A stretch of 40,086 bases of DNA from an uncultured Victivallales bacterium (GTDB taxonomy: Bacteria > Verrucomicrobiota > Lentisphaeria > Victivallales > UBA1829). Below are positions 17,182-24,645 of the stretch, piece by piece. Each line of letters opens with the position of its first letter. The first letter of the stretch is position 1. The position numbers and the translations under genes are program-made. The stretch is taken from positions 1 through 40,086 of the forward strand of contig CALXRL010000076.1 of the NCBI GenBank assembly GCA_944390735.1, in the 5' to 3' direction. The notes under the pieces were generated by a model that was given only the letters and a program-made list of their open reading frames with translations, made no database searches and was not told where the DNA came from.

Positions 17182-18209
17182 GCGGACTCCTGTGTGGTTT
17201 TATTGGAAAATTGAATGGATGTTCTGGGCAGGAAGACGGTGGGAATTGTCAGATCGATCCGATTCCCGGTCTCTTTTCCTGTGATCCGGTCGAGCAGGAG
17301 TTTCGCGGCTCTTCGTCCGATTTCGCAGGGAAATTGATCCACGGTGGCCAGCTGCGGACGAGTCCGCAGAGTCAGCGGGAGATTTCCGAATCCGATCAGC
17401 GCCAGCTCTTCGGGAACCCGGATTCCAAGATCGATCGCGGCGTTGAGGACATCATTGGCGACATAATCATTGAAACAGATCAGCGCATCCGGCCGGTTTT
17501 GTTTGTCCGCAAGGAGTTTTCTTGCTCCTTCATAGGCCTCGTTCCAGCAGTCGGAAAGATCCAGACAGTGACGCGCATTGACCGGCAAATTGAATTCCGC
17601 CATGGCTTCCATAAAGGCGCTGCGGCGCTCCTGTCCGGTGGCCGCCAGGGTATAGGAGATGGTGCCGATGCGGTGACATCCCTGGCTTATCAAGTACTTG
17701 ATAATTTCGGGGAAAACGGAGCGGTTGTCCGCGCCGACATGATCGAAACTGTTGCCCGGCCAGTCGCTGTCGATCAGCACAACCGGATTGTGGAAACGAT
17801 TCAGATCCCGGATCTGTTCCGGAGTCGGCGGAAGGGCCATCGGAAAGAGAAGCAGCCCGTCCACGCGGCGGCGGCTGAAGCGGCTGAGCAGGTCGACTTT
17901 GTCCTTGACCAGCCTGTCCCAGGAGATCAGATACGCATCGTATTCATACTCATGAAGCACCTGATGAATCCCCTCCATGACCGCTCCGGCAAATTCACAC
18001 TGAAATTTATTGAAGGCGATTCCGATGCTTCTGCTCCGGCCGGTCTGGATGCACTCCACCATGGCGTTCGGCTGATAGCCGTACTGGCGGGCAACCTCCA
18101 TGACCCGGTCGATCGTCTCCTTCTTGATCCCGGGATTCCGTTTCAGCGCTTTCGAAACCGTGGATTCCGAAACGCCGCAGATTTTTCCGATTCCTTTCAG
18201 CGATATCAT
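17178..18209 (-). CDS. LacI/GalR-type transcriptional regulator
   Basis: A 343-aa regulator with an N-terminal helix-turn-helix (residues 4-23, [10 protein letters not shown] recognition region), a hinge at 48-56 and a periplasmic-binding-protein-like ligand domain. The hinge reads [10 protein letters not shown], unlike the usual NAxARSLRTG: Ala, Arg and Leu are replaced by Val, Glu and Ile. Ligand is presumably a sugar released from the polysaccharide attacked by the downstream hydrolase. It is the first gene of a four-gene cassette, overlapping the pseudopilin gene by ATGA. A palindrome covering its -35 box (18280-18291) and a longer copy inside the gene (17687-17704) suggest autoregulation. 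The ribosome-binding site is weak (GAG eight bases before ATG). Confidence 0.93.
   Translation of the reverse strand: MISLKGIGKICGVSESTVSKALKRNPGIKKETIDRVMEVARQYGYQPNAMVECIQTGRSRSIGIAFNKFQCEFAGAVMEGIHQVLHEYEYDAYLISWDRLVKDKVDLLSRFSRRRVDGLLLFPMALPPTPEQIRDLNRFHNPVVLIDSDWPGNSFDHVGADNRSVFPEIIKYLISQGCHRIGTISYTLAATGQERRSAFMEAMAEFNLPVNARHCLDLSDCWNEAYEGARKLLADKQNRPDALICFNDYVANDVLNAAIDLGIRVPEELALIGFGNLPLTLRTRPQLATVDQFPCEIGRRAAKLLLDRITGKETGNRIDLTIPTVFLPRTSIQFSNKTTQESA
17687..17704. promoter_or_regulatory. Intragenic copy of the putative LacI-type operator
   Basis: TTATCAAGTACTTGATAA is a perfect 18-bp palindrome inside the lacI coding region. Its 12-bp core is identical to the palindrome over the lacI promoter, 576 bp away. 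Two operators at this spacing could support looping, as in other LacI systems. Function is inferred. Confidence 0.5.
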
Positions 18210-18255
18210 GGATCATCACTCGGTTTGTTGTTTTTCCGCGTTTGTTTCTTCTTTC

Positions 18256-18283
18256 ATTATAACCGATTTCCAGAAAAAATCAA
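18256..18283 (-). promoter_or_regulatory. Promoter of the second LacI cassette
   Basis: Minus strand TTGATT (18278-18283), 16 bp, perfect TATAAT (18256-18261), about 45 bp upstream of the start codon. The -35 box overlaps the palindrome at 18280-18291. Confidence 0.7.
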
Positions 18284-18291
18284 GTACTTGA
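18280..18291. promoter_or_regulatory. Putative operator over the lacI -35 box
   Basis: Perfect 12-bp palindrome TCAAGTACTTGA. A bound regulator would block the -35 element of the lacI promoter. The centre is TA rather than the CG typical of LacI-family sites, in keeping with the altered hinge of the regulator. Confidence 0.6.
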
Positions 18292-18381
18292 AATTTAAAA
18301 ATAAAGAAAAAAGGCGATTTTTCCGTTTCTCTGGTCCGCTTCTTTCTTTTTTCCGGTGCGGGAGCGGGGGGAATGGGAAAG

Positions 18382-18422
18382 AGAAAAAAAAGCGCATGCG
18401 GTGAATTTTGCACGCATGCGCT
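18382..18422 (-). terminator. Terminator after the radical SAM gene
   Basis: A perfect 10-bp stem AGCGCATGCG (18391-18400 with 18413-18422) is followed on the minus strand by an eight-base T-run. It starts 24 bp past the stop codon at 18446. Confidence 0.9.
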
Positions 18423-18445
18423 GCTTTCGTCTGCTGAAACGGGAA

Positions 18446-19348
18446 TCAGCAGATGTTTCCAAGATAAACATTCGGAAATCCGCGGGATTTTGCATAATTC
18501 TGAAGCCCTTCGATGAGTTCGTAGGGGGTGCGGGGACTTTCCGAATAGCGATAGTCGGGATGATAGGCGGTAAAATGGATGGGGGTTTCCTTTCCCAGAT
18601 TTGCTTCGGTCCAGTCGAGGAAATCGTCGATCATTTTTTTCGAGTCGTTTTTTCCGGGAATGACAAGATTGGTGTATTCGGCATGTCCGCCGCAGCGTTT
18701 GAAAATCCGGTAGGCCTCCAGAATCGGAGCGAGAGAGGCGCCGCCGCACATGCTGCGATAGAACTCTTCGGAAAAGCCTTTCATGTCGAAGTTTGCGGCA
18801 TCCATGTGCGGATACAGGACCTCTGCGGCTTCGGGAGTGATGAATCCGTTGGAAACGAGAATGGTCCGGAGTCCGGCCTCATGGGCGCACCGGGCCACGT
18901 CGATCGCATATTCCAGAAACACGGTCGGTTCATTGTAGGTGAACGAAATGGATTCACATCCGTGCCGCAGGACGATGCGCACCAGCTCTTCCGGTTCATA
19001 CACGCGGTACCGGTAGCGCGGATTGTAGGCCCCTCGCGAGAGATGGTGGTTCTGACAGAAGACACAGCCCAGATTGCAGCCGAGCGTTCCGATGGAGTAT
19101 GTCCTTGTTCCCGGCATGAAATGACGGAGCGGTTTCTTCTCAATCGGATCGATCTGAAGCGCCACGGGACGACCGTAGGAGAGCGAGGAAAGCTCTCCAT
19201 CGTCGTTTCGACGAACGGCACAGTAGCCGGTGTGTCCCGGTGCGATCACACATTTTCTGGGACAGAGAGTGCAACGCACCTTTCCATCCGGCATGGGTTC
19301 CTGAAAATCCGCCTTCCGATACGCTTCCAGAACCGGAGCATCGCTCAT
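18446..19348 (-). CDS. amrS: Radical SAM enzyme of the AmmeMemoRadiSam (AmrS) type
   Basis: A 300-aa radical SAM protein. An N-terminal Cys group (Cys26, 29, 33, 43; CTLCPRKC...GYC) precedes the CX3CX2C cluster motif CNLGCVFC (Cys91, 95, 98). SFTYNEPTVFLEY and TNLVIPGKND motifs are characteristic of the PflA-like proteins found with Memo and AMMECR1. Those two partner genes are not in the window, so the reaction it performs is unknown; members are related to pyruvate formate-lyase activases. ATG 19348 is chosen for AAGGAGG just upstream, discarding 26 residues of the longer frame. It follows nifS by 37 bp, so an Fe-S enzyme is placed behind the Fe-S assembly genes. Confidence 0.88.
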   Translation of the reverse strand: MSDAPVLEAYRKADFQEPMPDGKVRCTLCPRKCVIAPGHTGYCAVRRNDDGELSSLSYGRPVALQIDPIEKKPLRHFMPGTRTYSIGTLGCNLGCVFCQNHHLSRGAYNPRYRYRVYEPEELVRIVLRHGCESISFTYNEPTVFLEYAIDVARCAHEAGLRTILVSNGFITPEAAEVLYPHMDAANFDMKGFSEEFYRSMCGGASLAPILEAYRIFKRCGGHAEYTNLVIPGKNDSKKMIDDFLDWTEANLGKETPIHFTAYHPDYRYSESPRTPYELIEGLQNYAKSRGFPNVYLGNIC

Positions 19349-19385
19349 GATATCCTCCTTGTTTTCCCGAGGCCGCCGAAGCGGC

Positions 19386-20543
19386 TCAGCCTTTCCAGTA
19401 GGGTGAGATTTCGCGGAGACGCGCAATCACCGGAGGAAGTTTTTCCAGGACGAAATCGACCTCTTCCTCCGTATTGTAGCGGGAGAAGCTGAATCGGATT
19501 GCTCCGTGCGCGGCGGTGTAGGGCACTCCCATGGCGCGCAGGACGTGGGAGGGTTCGAGACTTCCCGTGGTGCAGGCGCTTCCGCTGGAGGCGCAGATGT
19601 TGTACATGTCAAGAAGCATCAGAATGGATTCCCCCTCGATGTATTCGAACGAGATGTTGCTGGTGTTGGGGAGACGATGTTCCGGATCGCCGTTCAGACG
19701 GGTGGCGGGCAGTTTCAGCAGTTCGGTTTCGAGTTTGTCGCGGAGCGCTTTGACTTTCGTGTTTTCGATGCTGATATCCTGCTTTGCGAGTTCGGCGGCT
19801 TTTCCCAGGCCGACGATGCTGGCGACGTTTTCAGTTCCGGCGCGGCGTCCGCGCTCCTGATGACCTCCGACGATGAACGGTCGGAAACGGACCCCGCGTT
19901 TGACGTAGAGCGCTCCGACTCCTTTCGGCGCATGGAGTTTGTGTCCGGAAAGACTGAGCATGTCGATCGGCAGTTCCGAGAGATTGATGGGGACCTTTCC
20001 GACCGCCTGGACCGCATCGGTATGGAACAGGGCCCCCTGTTTGTGGGCCATTTCCGCGAGCTGGGCGACGGGATAAAGATTTCCCGTTTCATTATTCGCC
20101 CACATGATGGAAACGACAGCGGTATCGGTGTCAATCATCTCTTCGGCGCATTCCATATCGAGCCGTCCCTTGGAATCGACCGGAATCTGAACCACGGTAT
20201 AGCCGCGGCGTTCGAGCTCTTTTCCGAGAGCGAGAATCGCGGGATGCTCGACTTTGGAAATGACGACTTTCCGGCGTTGATGGCAGAGACTCAGAGCACT
20301 GTAAATGGCGGAGGAGTCGCTTTCGGTTCCGCAGCTGGTGAAGATGAGTTCACTGGGCTGGGCCCCGAGCAGGGACGCGAGTTTTTCGCGAGCGGTTTCG
20401 ATATGTGCGGCGACCTGTCCGCCGAAATGGTGGATGCTGGAGGGATTGCCGTACAATTCCGTCAGGAAGGGGCGCATCGCCTCGAAGACTTCGGGAGCGA
20501 CCGCGGTTGTTGCATTGTTGTCAAGATAAACGACTTTTTCCAT
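19386..20543 (-). CDS. nifS: Cysteine desulfurase, NifS type
   Basis: A 385-aa PLP enzyme that takes sulfur from cysteine for Fe-S cluster building. The start VYLDNNATT, the PLP lysine Lys202 in SLSGHKLHAPKG, His100 and the catalytic Cys324 in SSGSACTTGS are all present; this loop places it in the class I (NifS/IscS) group. It follows nifU immediately. ATG 20543 gives the usual family N-terminus. A GTG at 20555 overlapping the nifU stop (GTGA) would add four residues and cannot be excluded. Sulfur is expected to pass to the NifU scaffold encoded upstream. Confidence 0.95.
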   Translation of the reverse strand: MEKVVYLDNNATTAVAPEVFEAMRPFLTELYGNPSSIHHFGGQVAAHIETAREKLASLLGAQPSELIFTSCGTESDSSAIYSALSLCHQRRKVVISKVEHPAILALGKELERRGYTVVQIPVDSKGRLDMECAEEMIDTDTAVVSIMWANNETGNLYPVAQLAEMAHKQGALFHTDAVQAVGKVPINLSELPIDMLSLSGHKLHAPKGVGALYVKRGVRFRPFIVGGHQERGRRAGTENVASIVGLGKAAELAKQDISIENTKVKALRDKLETELLKLPATRLNGDPEHRLPNTSNISFEYIEGESILMLLDMYNICASSGSACTTGSLEPSHVLRAMGVPYTAAHGAIRFSFSRYNTEEEVDFVLEKLPPVIARLREISPYWKG

Positions 20544-20551
20544 GGTGCCAC

Positions 20552-21433
20552 TCACTTTTCTTCCACGACTTCAATGGAATCGGAAACGAATTCGCGGAGT
20601 TTCGCCTCGACATGATTTTTCAGTGTGACTTTAGCCGCCATGCAGGAGGCGCAATGTCCTTTCAGTCGGACAAAGACTTTGTTTCCTTCGATATTGACCA
20701 GTTCGATATCGCCTCCGTCGTGTTCGAGGGCCGGTCGGATTTCGCGGTCGATGATCGACTGGACCTTGATGACCTTCTGGACGACGGAGAGTTTATCGAA
20801 ATCATCGACTTTCTCTTCTTTTGCCGGTTTCTGTTCCGCTTTGTGTTCTTTCCAGAGTCCGTCGAGGATTTCCTGAATCTGATCGAGACAGGTTCCGCAA
20901 GCGCCTCCGGCCTTTGTATATTTTGTGATCTGTTCCGCGGTATGGAGATTGTTTTCCTTTGCGACTCTGCGGATTTTGGTATCTGTGACGCCGAAACATT
21001 TGCAGACGACGCGGCCTTCGTGATCCTCGGGATCGTCCTGGACCATTTCATATTCTTCGCCGTGGCGTTTTTTATAGTCGGCGATTGCGGCCTGAAGAGC
21101 TTCCATGCCCATGACGGAGCAGTGCATTTTTTCCTCGGGGAGGGTGCCGAGAAGTTTCACGATATCCTTATTTGTGACTTTTGCGGCTTCGTCGAGGGTC
21201 ATTCCCTTGACGAGTTCAGTCAGAGCGGACGAGGAGGCAATTGCGCTTGCGCAGCCGAAGGTTTTGAACTTTGCATCGCAAATTCTACCATCCTTATCGA
21301 GTTTCAGGAAGATTTTAAGAGCATCTCCGCAGGTGATGTTTCCGACTTCCGCGACGGCATCCGCATCCGGGATTTCGCCGACGTTTCTCGGGTTCAAAAA
21401 GTGATCCATTACGTCTTTGGTATAATTCCACAT
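20552..21433 (-). CDS. nifU: Three-domain Fe-S scaffold protein NifU
   Basis: A 293-aa scaffold protein with the complete three-domain NifU layout. The N-terminal IscU-like domain has cluster cysteines Cys35, Cys61 and Cys105. The middle BFD-like [2Fe-2S] domain follows (CKCFGV ... ACGTC), and then a C-terminal Nfu domain with the CASC pair. An acidic/basic linker (KAEQKPAKEEK) separates the last two. It assembles clusters from iron and NifS-derived sulfur and passes them to apoproteins. No nitrogenase genes are nearby; NIF-type machinery serves as the general system in some anaerobes and this is likely here. Start at ATG 21433 with GAGAGGAG upstream. First gene of nifU-nifS-amrS. Confidence 0.96.
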   Translation of the reverse strand: MWNYTKDVMDHFLNPRNVGEIPDADAVAEVGNITCGDALKIFLKLDKDGRICDAKFKTFGCASAIASSSALTELVKGMTLDEAAKVTNKDIVKLLGTLPEEKMHCSVMGMEALQAAIADYKKRHGEEYEMVQDDPEDHEGRVVCKCFGVTDTKIRRVAKENNLHTAEQITKYTKAGGACGTCLDQIQEILDGLWKEHKAEQKPAKEEKVDDFDKLSVVQKVIKVQSIIDREIRPALEHDGGDIELVNIEGNKVFVRLKGHCASCMAAKVTLKNHVEAKLREFVSDSIEVVEEK

Positions 21434-21471
21434 AATGAGTTCTCCTCTCTTGATTCATTTGTACAAGATGA

Positions 21472-21500
21472 AATTTACCACAGATACAGCAATTTAGCAA
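21472..21500 (-). promoter_or_regulatory. Likely promoter of nifU-nifS-amrS
   Basis: Minus strand TTGCTA (21495-21500), 17 bp, TAAATT (21472-21477), 39 bp upstream of nifU. An AT-only inverted repeat (TTATAAAAA at 21552-21560 with TTTTTATAA at 21577-21585) lies further upstream. Confidence 0.45.
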
Positions 21501-21596
21501 ATAAAGTTCCATAAAAGAAGCAACTTTTTGATAAAAAAACAGAAAGATCCCTTATAAAAACTACTGAATTAGTCGATTTTTATAAAAAGAAAAAAA

Positions 21597-21916
21597 GCCG
21601 AAGGCTCGCGAGGTGCAGGTGCGTATGGCACCTGCTTCGGTCCAGCGGAATACGCTGGTCGCCCGCCGGGCGAAATCGGGAAAAGACCATGCACCAGAAA
21701 ACAAAAAAAAGAGAGAGAGCCGAAGGCTCGCGAGGTGCAGGTGCGAATGGCACCTGCTTCGGTCCAGCGGAACACGCTGGTCGCCCGCCGGGCGAAACCG
21801 TGATAGCCCCAAGACGCGCAAACAAAAAAAAGTAAAGAGCCGCAGGCTCGTGGGTGCAGGTGCATTTGGCACCTGCTTCGGTCCAGCTGAATAAGCTGGT
21901 CGCCCGCCGGGCGAAA
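21597..21916 (-). repeat. Three tandem structured elements, candidate small RNA family
   Basis: Three copies (21597-21675, 21719-21797, 21839-21916) of a 78-79 bp unit repeat every 120-122 bp, separated by A-rich spacers. Each unit holds four inverted repeats: a GAGCC/GGCTC or AGCC/GGCT stem with a 3-base loop, GCAGGTGC/GCACCTGC with a 5-base loop, CCAGCG/CGCTGG with a 5-base loop, and TCGCCC/GGGCGA with a 3-base loop. Copies 1 and 2 differ at two positions, both in loops. Copy 3 has CCAGCT/AGCTGG, a compensated base-pair change. On the minus strand the small 3-base-loop stem comes last and is followed by a T-rich run, like a terminator. This favours minus-strand transcription, though no promoter is obvious. 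A repetitive intergenic DNA element is the alternative. Confidence 0.7.
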
Positions 21917-21958
21917 AGAAGAAAAAAACCAAGGAATAAGAACTACATATTTCCCAAT

Positions 21959-21986
21959 TTGACAAAAAATATTTTCTACTTATATT
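21959..21986 (+). promoter_or_regulatory. Promoter for the gene at 22013
   Basis: TTGACA (21959-21964), 16 bp, TATATT (21981-21986). The likely transcript start is just ahead of the AAGGAGG ribosome-binding site. Confidence 0.75.
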
Positions 21987-22012
21987 ATAAAAGAAATCAA
22001 GGAGGATTCGTA

Positions 22013-22630
22013 ATGCAGAAAGCAGTCAACTCGAAATCCACATTTCTCTGGATCTGTTTTGCAGTGCTTCTTCTGATTGCGGTGCTGGCAGTTGTTCTTC
22101 CTTTGCTTTATTCGGGAGAACGGGATTCTCCGACACTTCGGAGTCAGAGTCAGTTAGAACAGATCTGGCTGGCATTTCTGTTGTATGCCGATTCTCCCAA
22201 TAGCGATCTTCCGAATGTGGATCATGTGAAAGCGTGGAACCTTTTTCATCAGCAGAAGATTCAGACGGATCCGCAACTTTACTCTTTGCAAAGGAAAGGA
22301 GATCGTGTGACTTATCCTCTCCGCGAAGAGGACAACGACTACCTGTTTTTCGGGACTCTTTCCGCTGGATTTCATAAGGCGCCGGACTCTGTGGAATTGC
22401 TTGTTTTTCTGAAACCGATGAAAATGGAACAGGGAAACAAAATACCGATTCTATTCAATGACGGGACCGTGAAAATTGTTTCCGTGAAAAACAAAACCGC
22501 TGCGGCGGTTGTCCGGGCAGCATACAAGGATGAGTTCAAGACCCCGTACAGCAAAGCGCTTCTGGCGCGGGCGGAACAGTGGGATGTCGAGCAGAAAAAA
22601 AACAAAATCCGTAAATTTCTTCAGAAATAA
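22013..22630 (+). CDS. Membrane-anchored relative of the DG-motif pseudopilins
   Basis: A 205-aa protein with an N-terminal transmembrane helix (about residues 11-33) and an extracytoplasmic body. It lacks the FTLIE prepilin start. Still, the order of patches mirrors the pseudopilins in this window: a short Q-L-E-Q-I-W-L-A-F-L-L-Y-A-D stretch about 50 residues in (compare [15 protein letters not shown]), and FNDGTVKIVSV near the end, like the VDGHVESI motif. It may be a non-cleaved, divergent relative. ATG 22013 is set by AAGGAGG and the upstream promoter. The gene stands alone, convergent with the transporter gene that ends 8 bp away, with no clear terminator between. Function unknown. Confidence 0.65.
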   Translation: MQKAVNSKSTFLWICFAVLLLIAVLAVVLPLLYSGERDSPTLRSQSQLEQIWLAFLLYADSPNSDLPNVDHVKAWNLFHQQKIQTDPQLYSLQRKGDRVTYPLREEDNDYLFFGTLSAGFHKAPDSVELLVFLKPMKMEQGNKIPILFNDGTVKIVSVKNKTAAAVVRAAYKDEFKTPYSKALLARAEQWDVEQKKNKIRKFLQK

Positions 22631-22637
22631 CCCTGTT

Positions 22638-23582
22638 TTACAGCCTTCCATGCGGATCCCCGGCGGAAGTTTCCAAAGAATGTTTTTTCCGGGGAAAGAG
22701 ATCCGGCTCCATCAGAACCGCTCCGAGAATGAGAATCGCTCCCGCCGCCTGCCAGAGCGTAATTGTTTCATGAAGAAAAAGATAGCCGAAAGCGGCGGCA
22801 ATCATCGGGACAAAATATTCGTTCAAACTCAAAAGCGCGACCGGAATAAACTTCTGAGCCTCGTTCCATCCGTAAAACGCCAGGGCGCTGGGCCCGATTC
22901 CGAAATAGAGAATCCATCCCCAGCTGAGCGGATCTGCCGGCAGTCGAATCGGATCCGGCGAGAACGGGAGAAAAAGAATCAGCCAGACCGCACCCCAGAG
23001 CAGTGTCCAGCTGGAATAAATCCATCCTCCGATGCGCTGAATCGTCCGCCGCCCCCAGACCGTGTAAACCGCCCAGCAGAGGCCGGAAAGAAAGATCAGC
23101 AGATCCCCGGTCTTCAACGCTTTGAGAGCAATTCCGTTTCCGTTGATGACCCGCAGCACCAGCAGACAGCCGAGAAATCCGAGAAGGAGTCCCGCAAACT
23201 GCACCAGCGATCCCCTTTTTCCAAGACAGAGGGAGATCACAAAGATCTGAAGCGGCACGATCGCCTCCAGCATCGAAGCATTGATGACCGGAATCTCTTT
23301 CTGAGCAAGGAAGAGCAGGAGCGCCATCATGGAAGCCCCGACGAGTCCCTGAAACGGCAGACGGCACCATTCCGCACGCGTCAGTTCGAACATCTTCTTC
23401 CGGTACAGAAGAAGCCCGGTGAGAAACAGCGCGGTCCCTCCGACGGCGAAACGCAGAATTCCCAGGGAAACCGGATCAATCCTCTGCCCACCGATCAGAA
23501 ATCTTCCGACCGGAAACATGGTTCCCCAGAAAAACACACTGAGCAAGGCCCAAGCGAGCCCTTTGAGCTGAGTAATAGTCAT
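22638..23582 (-). CDS. EamA/DMT-family membrane transporter
   Basis: A 314-aa protein with about ten transmembrane helices arranged as two EamA repeats. The first opens with LKGLAWALLSVFFWGTMFPVG; the second has LLIFLSGLCWAVYTVWGRR and later SLNEYFVPMIAAAFGYLFLHE, both typical of the drug/metabolite transporter superfamily. Such proteins usually export metabolites or amino acids; the substrate cannot be inferred. The Shine-Dalgarno sequence is poor. It lies behind the tpiA terminator on the same strand and may depend on read-through or an undetected promoter. Confidence 0.9.
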   Translation of the reverse strand: MTITQLKGLAWALLSVFFWGTMFPVGRFLIGGQRIDPVSLGILRFAVGGTALFLTGLLLYRKKMFELTRAEWCRLPFQGLVGASMMALLLFLAQKEIPVINASMLEAIVPLQIFVISLCLGKRGSLVQFAGLLLGFLGCLLVLRVINGNGIALKALKTGDLLIFLSGLCWAVYTVWGRRTIQRIGGWIYSSWTLLWGAVWLILFLPFSPDPIRLPADPLSWGWILYFGIGPSALAFYGWNEAQKFIPVALLSLNEYFVPMIAAAFGYLFLHETITLWQAAGAILILGAVLMEPDLFPRKKHSLETSAGDPHGRL

Positions 23583-23610
23583 TTTTCCCGCGCCGCCGTT
23601 TTTTCCCTGA

Positions 23611-23644
23611 AAAGAAAAAAGCCCCGTCCGGAGAGGACGGAGCT
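23611..23644 (-). terminator. Terminator after tpiA
   Basis: The minus strand stem AGCTCCGTCC / GGACGGGGCT (one mismatch) is followed by TTTTTTCTTT. It begins 24 bp past the tpiA stop. Confidence 0.85.
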
Positions 23645-23667
23645 TTCGGGTTTCGATGGTTCGAACC

Positions 23668-24432
23668 TTATTTCTGCGCGTTTGCGATCAGAGCGGTGAA
23701 GCTGTCGGCTTTGAGAGCCGCGCCGCCGATGAGTCCGCCGTCAATGTCCTTCTGAGCGGTGAGAGCCCCGGCATTTTCCGCCTTCATGCTTCCGCCGTAC
23801 TGAATGACGGTAGCTTCCGCGACATCGGCGCCGAACATTTCCGCGAGAGTGGCACGGATGAACGCATGGGTTTCCTGAGCCATTTCCGGGGTAGCGTTTT
23901 TTCCGGTGCCAATCGCCCAGACGGGCTCATAAGCGATTGTGATTTTCGCCATATCGGCAGCGGAGAGATCCGCAAGACCGCCCTTGAGCTGTTTTGCGAG
24001 GACGCAGTTGGTCTTGTTTCCTTCGCGTTCTTCGAGGGTTTCGCCGATGCAGACGATGGGTTTGAGTTCATATTTGAGCGCTGCTTTGATGCGCTTGTTG
24101 ACCGTTTCATCGGTTTCGCCGAAATACTGTCTGCGTTCGCTGTGGCCGATGATGACATATTCGACACCGATTTCCTTGAGCATCGCGCCGGAGATTTCGC
24201 CGGTGAACGCACCGTTGTCCGCCCAGTGAATGTTCTGCGCACCGACTTTGACATTGGAGCCCTTGAGGACTTCCACCGCAGTCGCAAGACTGGTGAAGGT
24301 CGGACAGACCGCCATCGTGACGGAGTCGCCGAACTGAGCGAGACTTTCTTTGAGAGCTTCCGCAAGCGCTTTCGTTTCCGCCGCGGTCTTGTTCATTTTC
24401 CAGTTGCCGGCAATGAATGTTTTGCGTGCCAT
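23668..24432 (-). CDS. tpiA: Triosephosphate isomerase
   Basis: A 254-aa TIM-barrel enzyme that interconverts dihydroxyacetone phosphate and glyceraldehyde 3-phosphate; cytoplasmic glycolysis. Catalytic residues are Asn10 and Lys12 (GNWKMN), His97 (IIGHSERR) and Glu169 ([11 protein letters not shown]), with the phosphate-binding YGGSMKAEN and GGLIGGAAL motifs at the end. Full length. ATG 24432 gives the family N-terminus; the 21 extra upstream codons have no support. Third gene of the gapA-pgk-tpiA run, separated from pgk by a strong terminator. Confidence 0.97.
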   Translation of the reverse strand: MARKTFIAGNWKMNKTAAETKALAEALKESLAQFGDSVTMAVCPTFTSLATAVEVLKGSNVKVGAQNIHWADNGAFTGEISGAMLKEIGVEYVIIGHSERRQYFGETDETVNKRIKAALKYELKPIVCIGETLEEREGNKTNCVLAKQLKGGLADLSAADMAKITIAYEPVWAIGTGKNATPEMAQETHAFIRATLAEMFGADVAEATVIQYGGSMKAENAGALTAQKDIDGGLIGGAALKADSFTALIANAQK

Positions 24433-24584
24433 TTTTGCAGGATTCCTTCCGTTGTTGATTTCGACGTTTCCGCCTTGTTTTATGACGAACATCATACCGG
24501 TAATATAATTCCTTTCCGGATCGAATGCAAGCGGACGGCCCGGAAAAAGAGTCTGATCCCCCGGGGAGGCGAAATACTTCCGGA

Positions 24585-24612
24585 CAAAAAAAGACCCGGC
24601 CGAAACCGGGTC
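24585..24612 (-). terminator. Terminator after pgk
   Basis: A 7-bp perfect stem GACCCGG/CCGGGTC (24593-24599 with 24606-24612) is followed by an eight-base T-run on the minus strand. Confidence 0.85.
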
Positions 24613-24645
24613 CGAATCAGGGGTTCCGAATACTCGGATCTGATC

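Noticed and set aside
21597..21916. CRISPR array
   Set aside because: Only three units of 79 bp, with imperfect copies and A-rich, non-unique spacers and no cas genes.
21561..21965. Overlapping minus-strand frames encoding Pro/Ala/Gly-rich repeats
   Set aside because: They merely translate the three structured repeats and their T-rich spacers. Structure, not codons, is conserved between copies.
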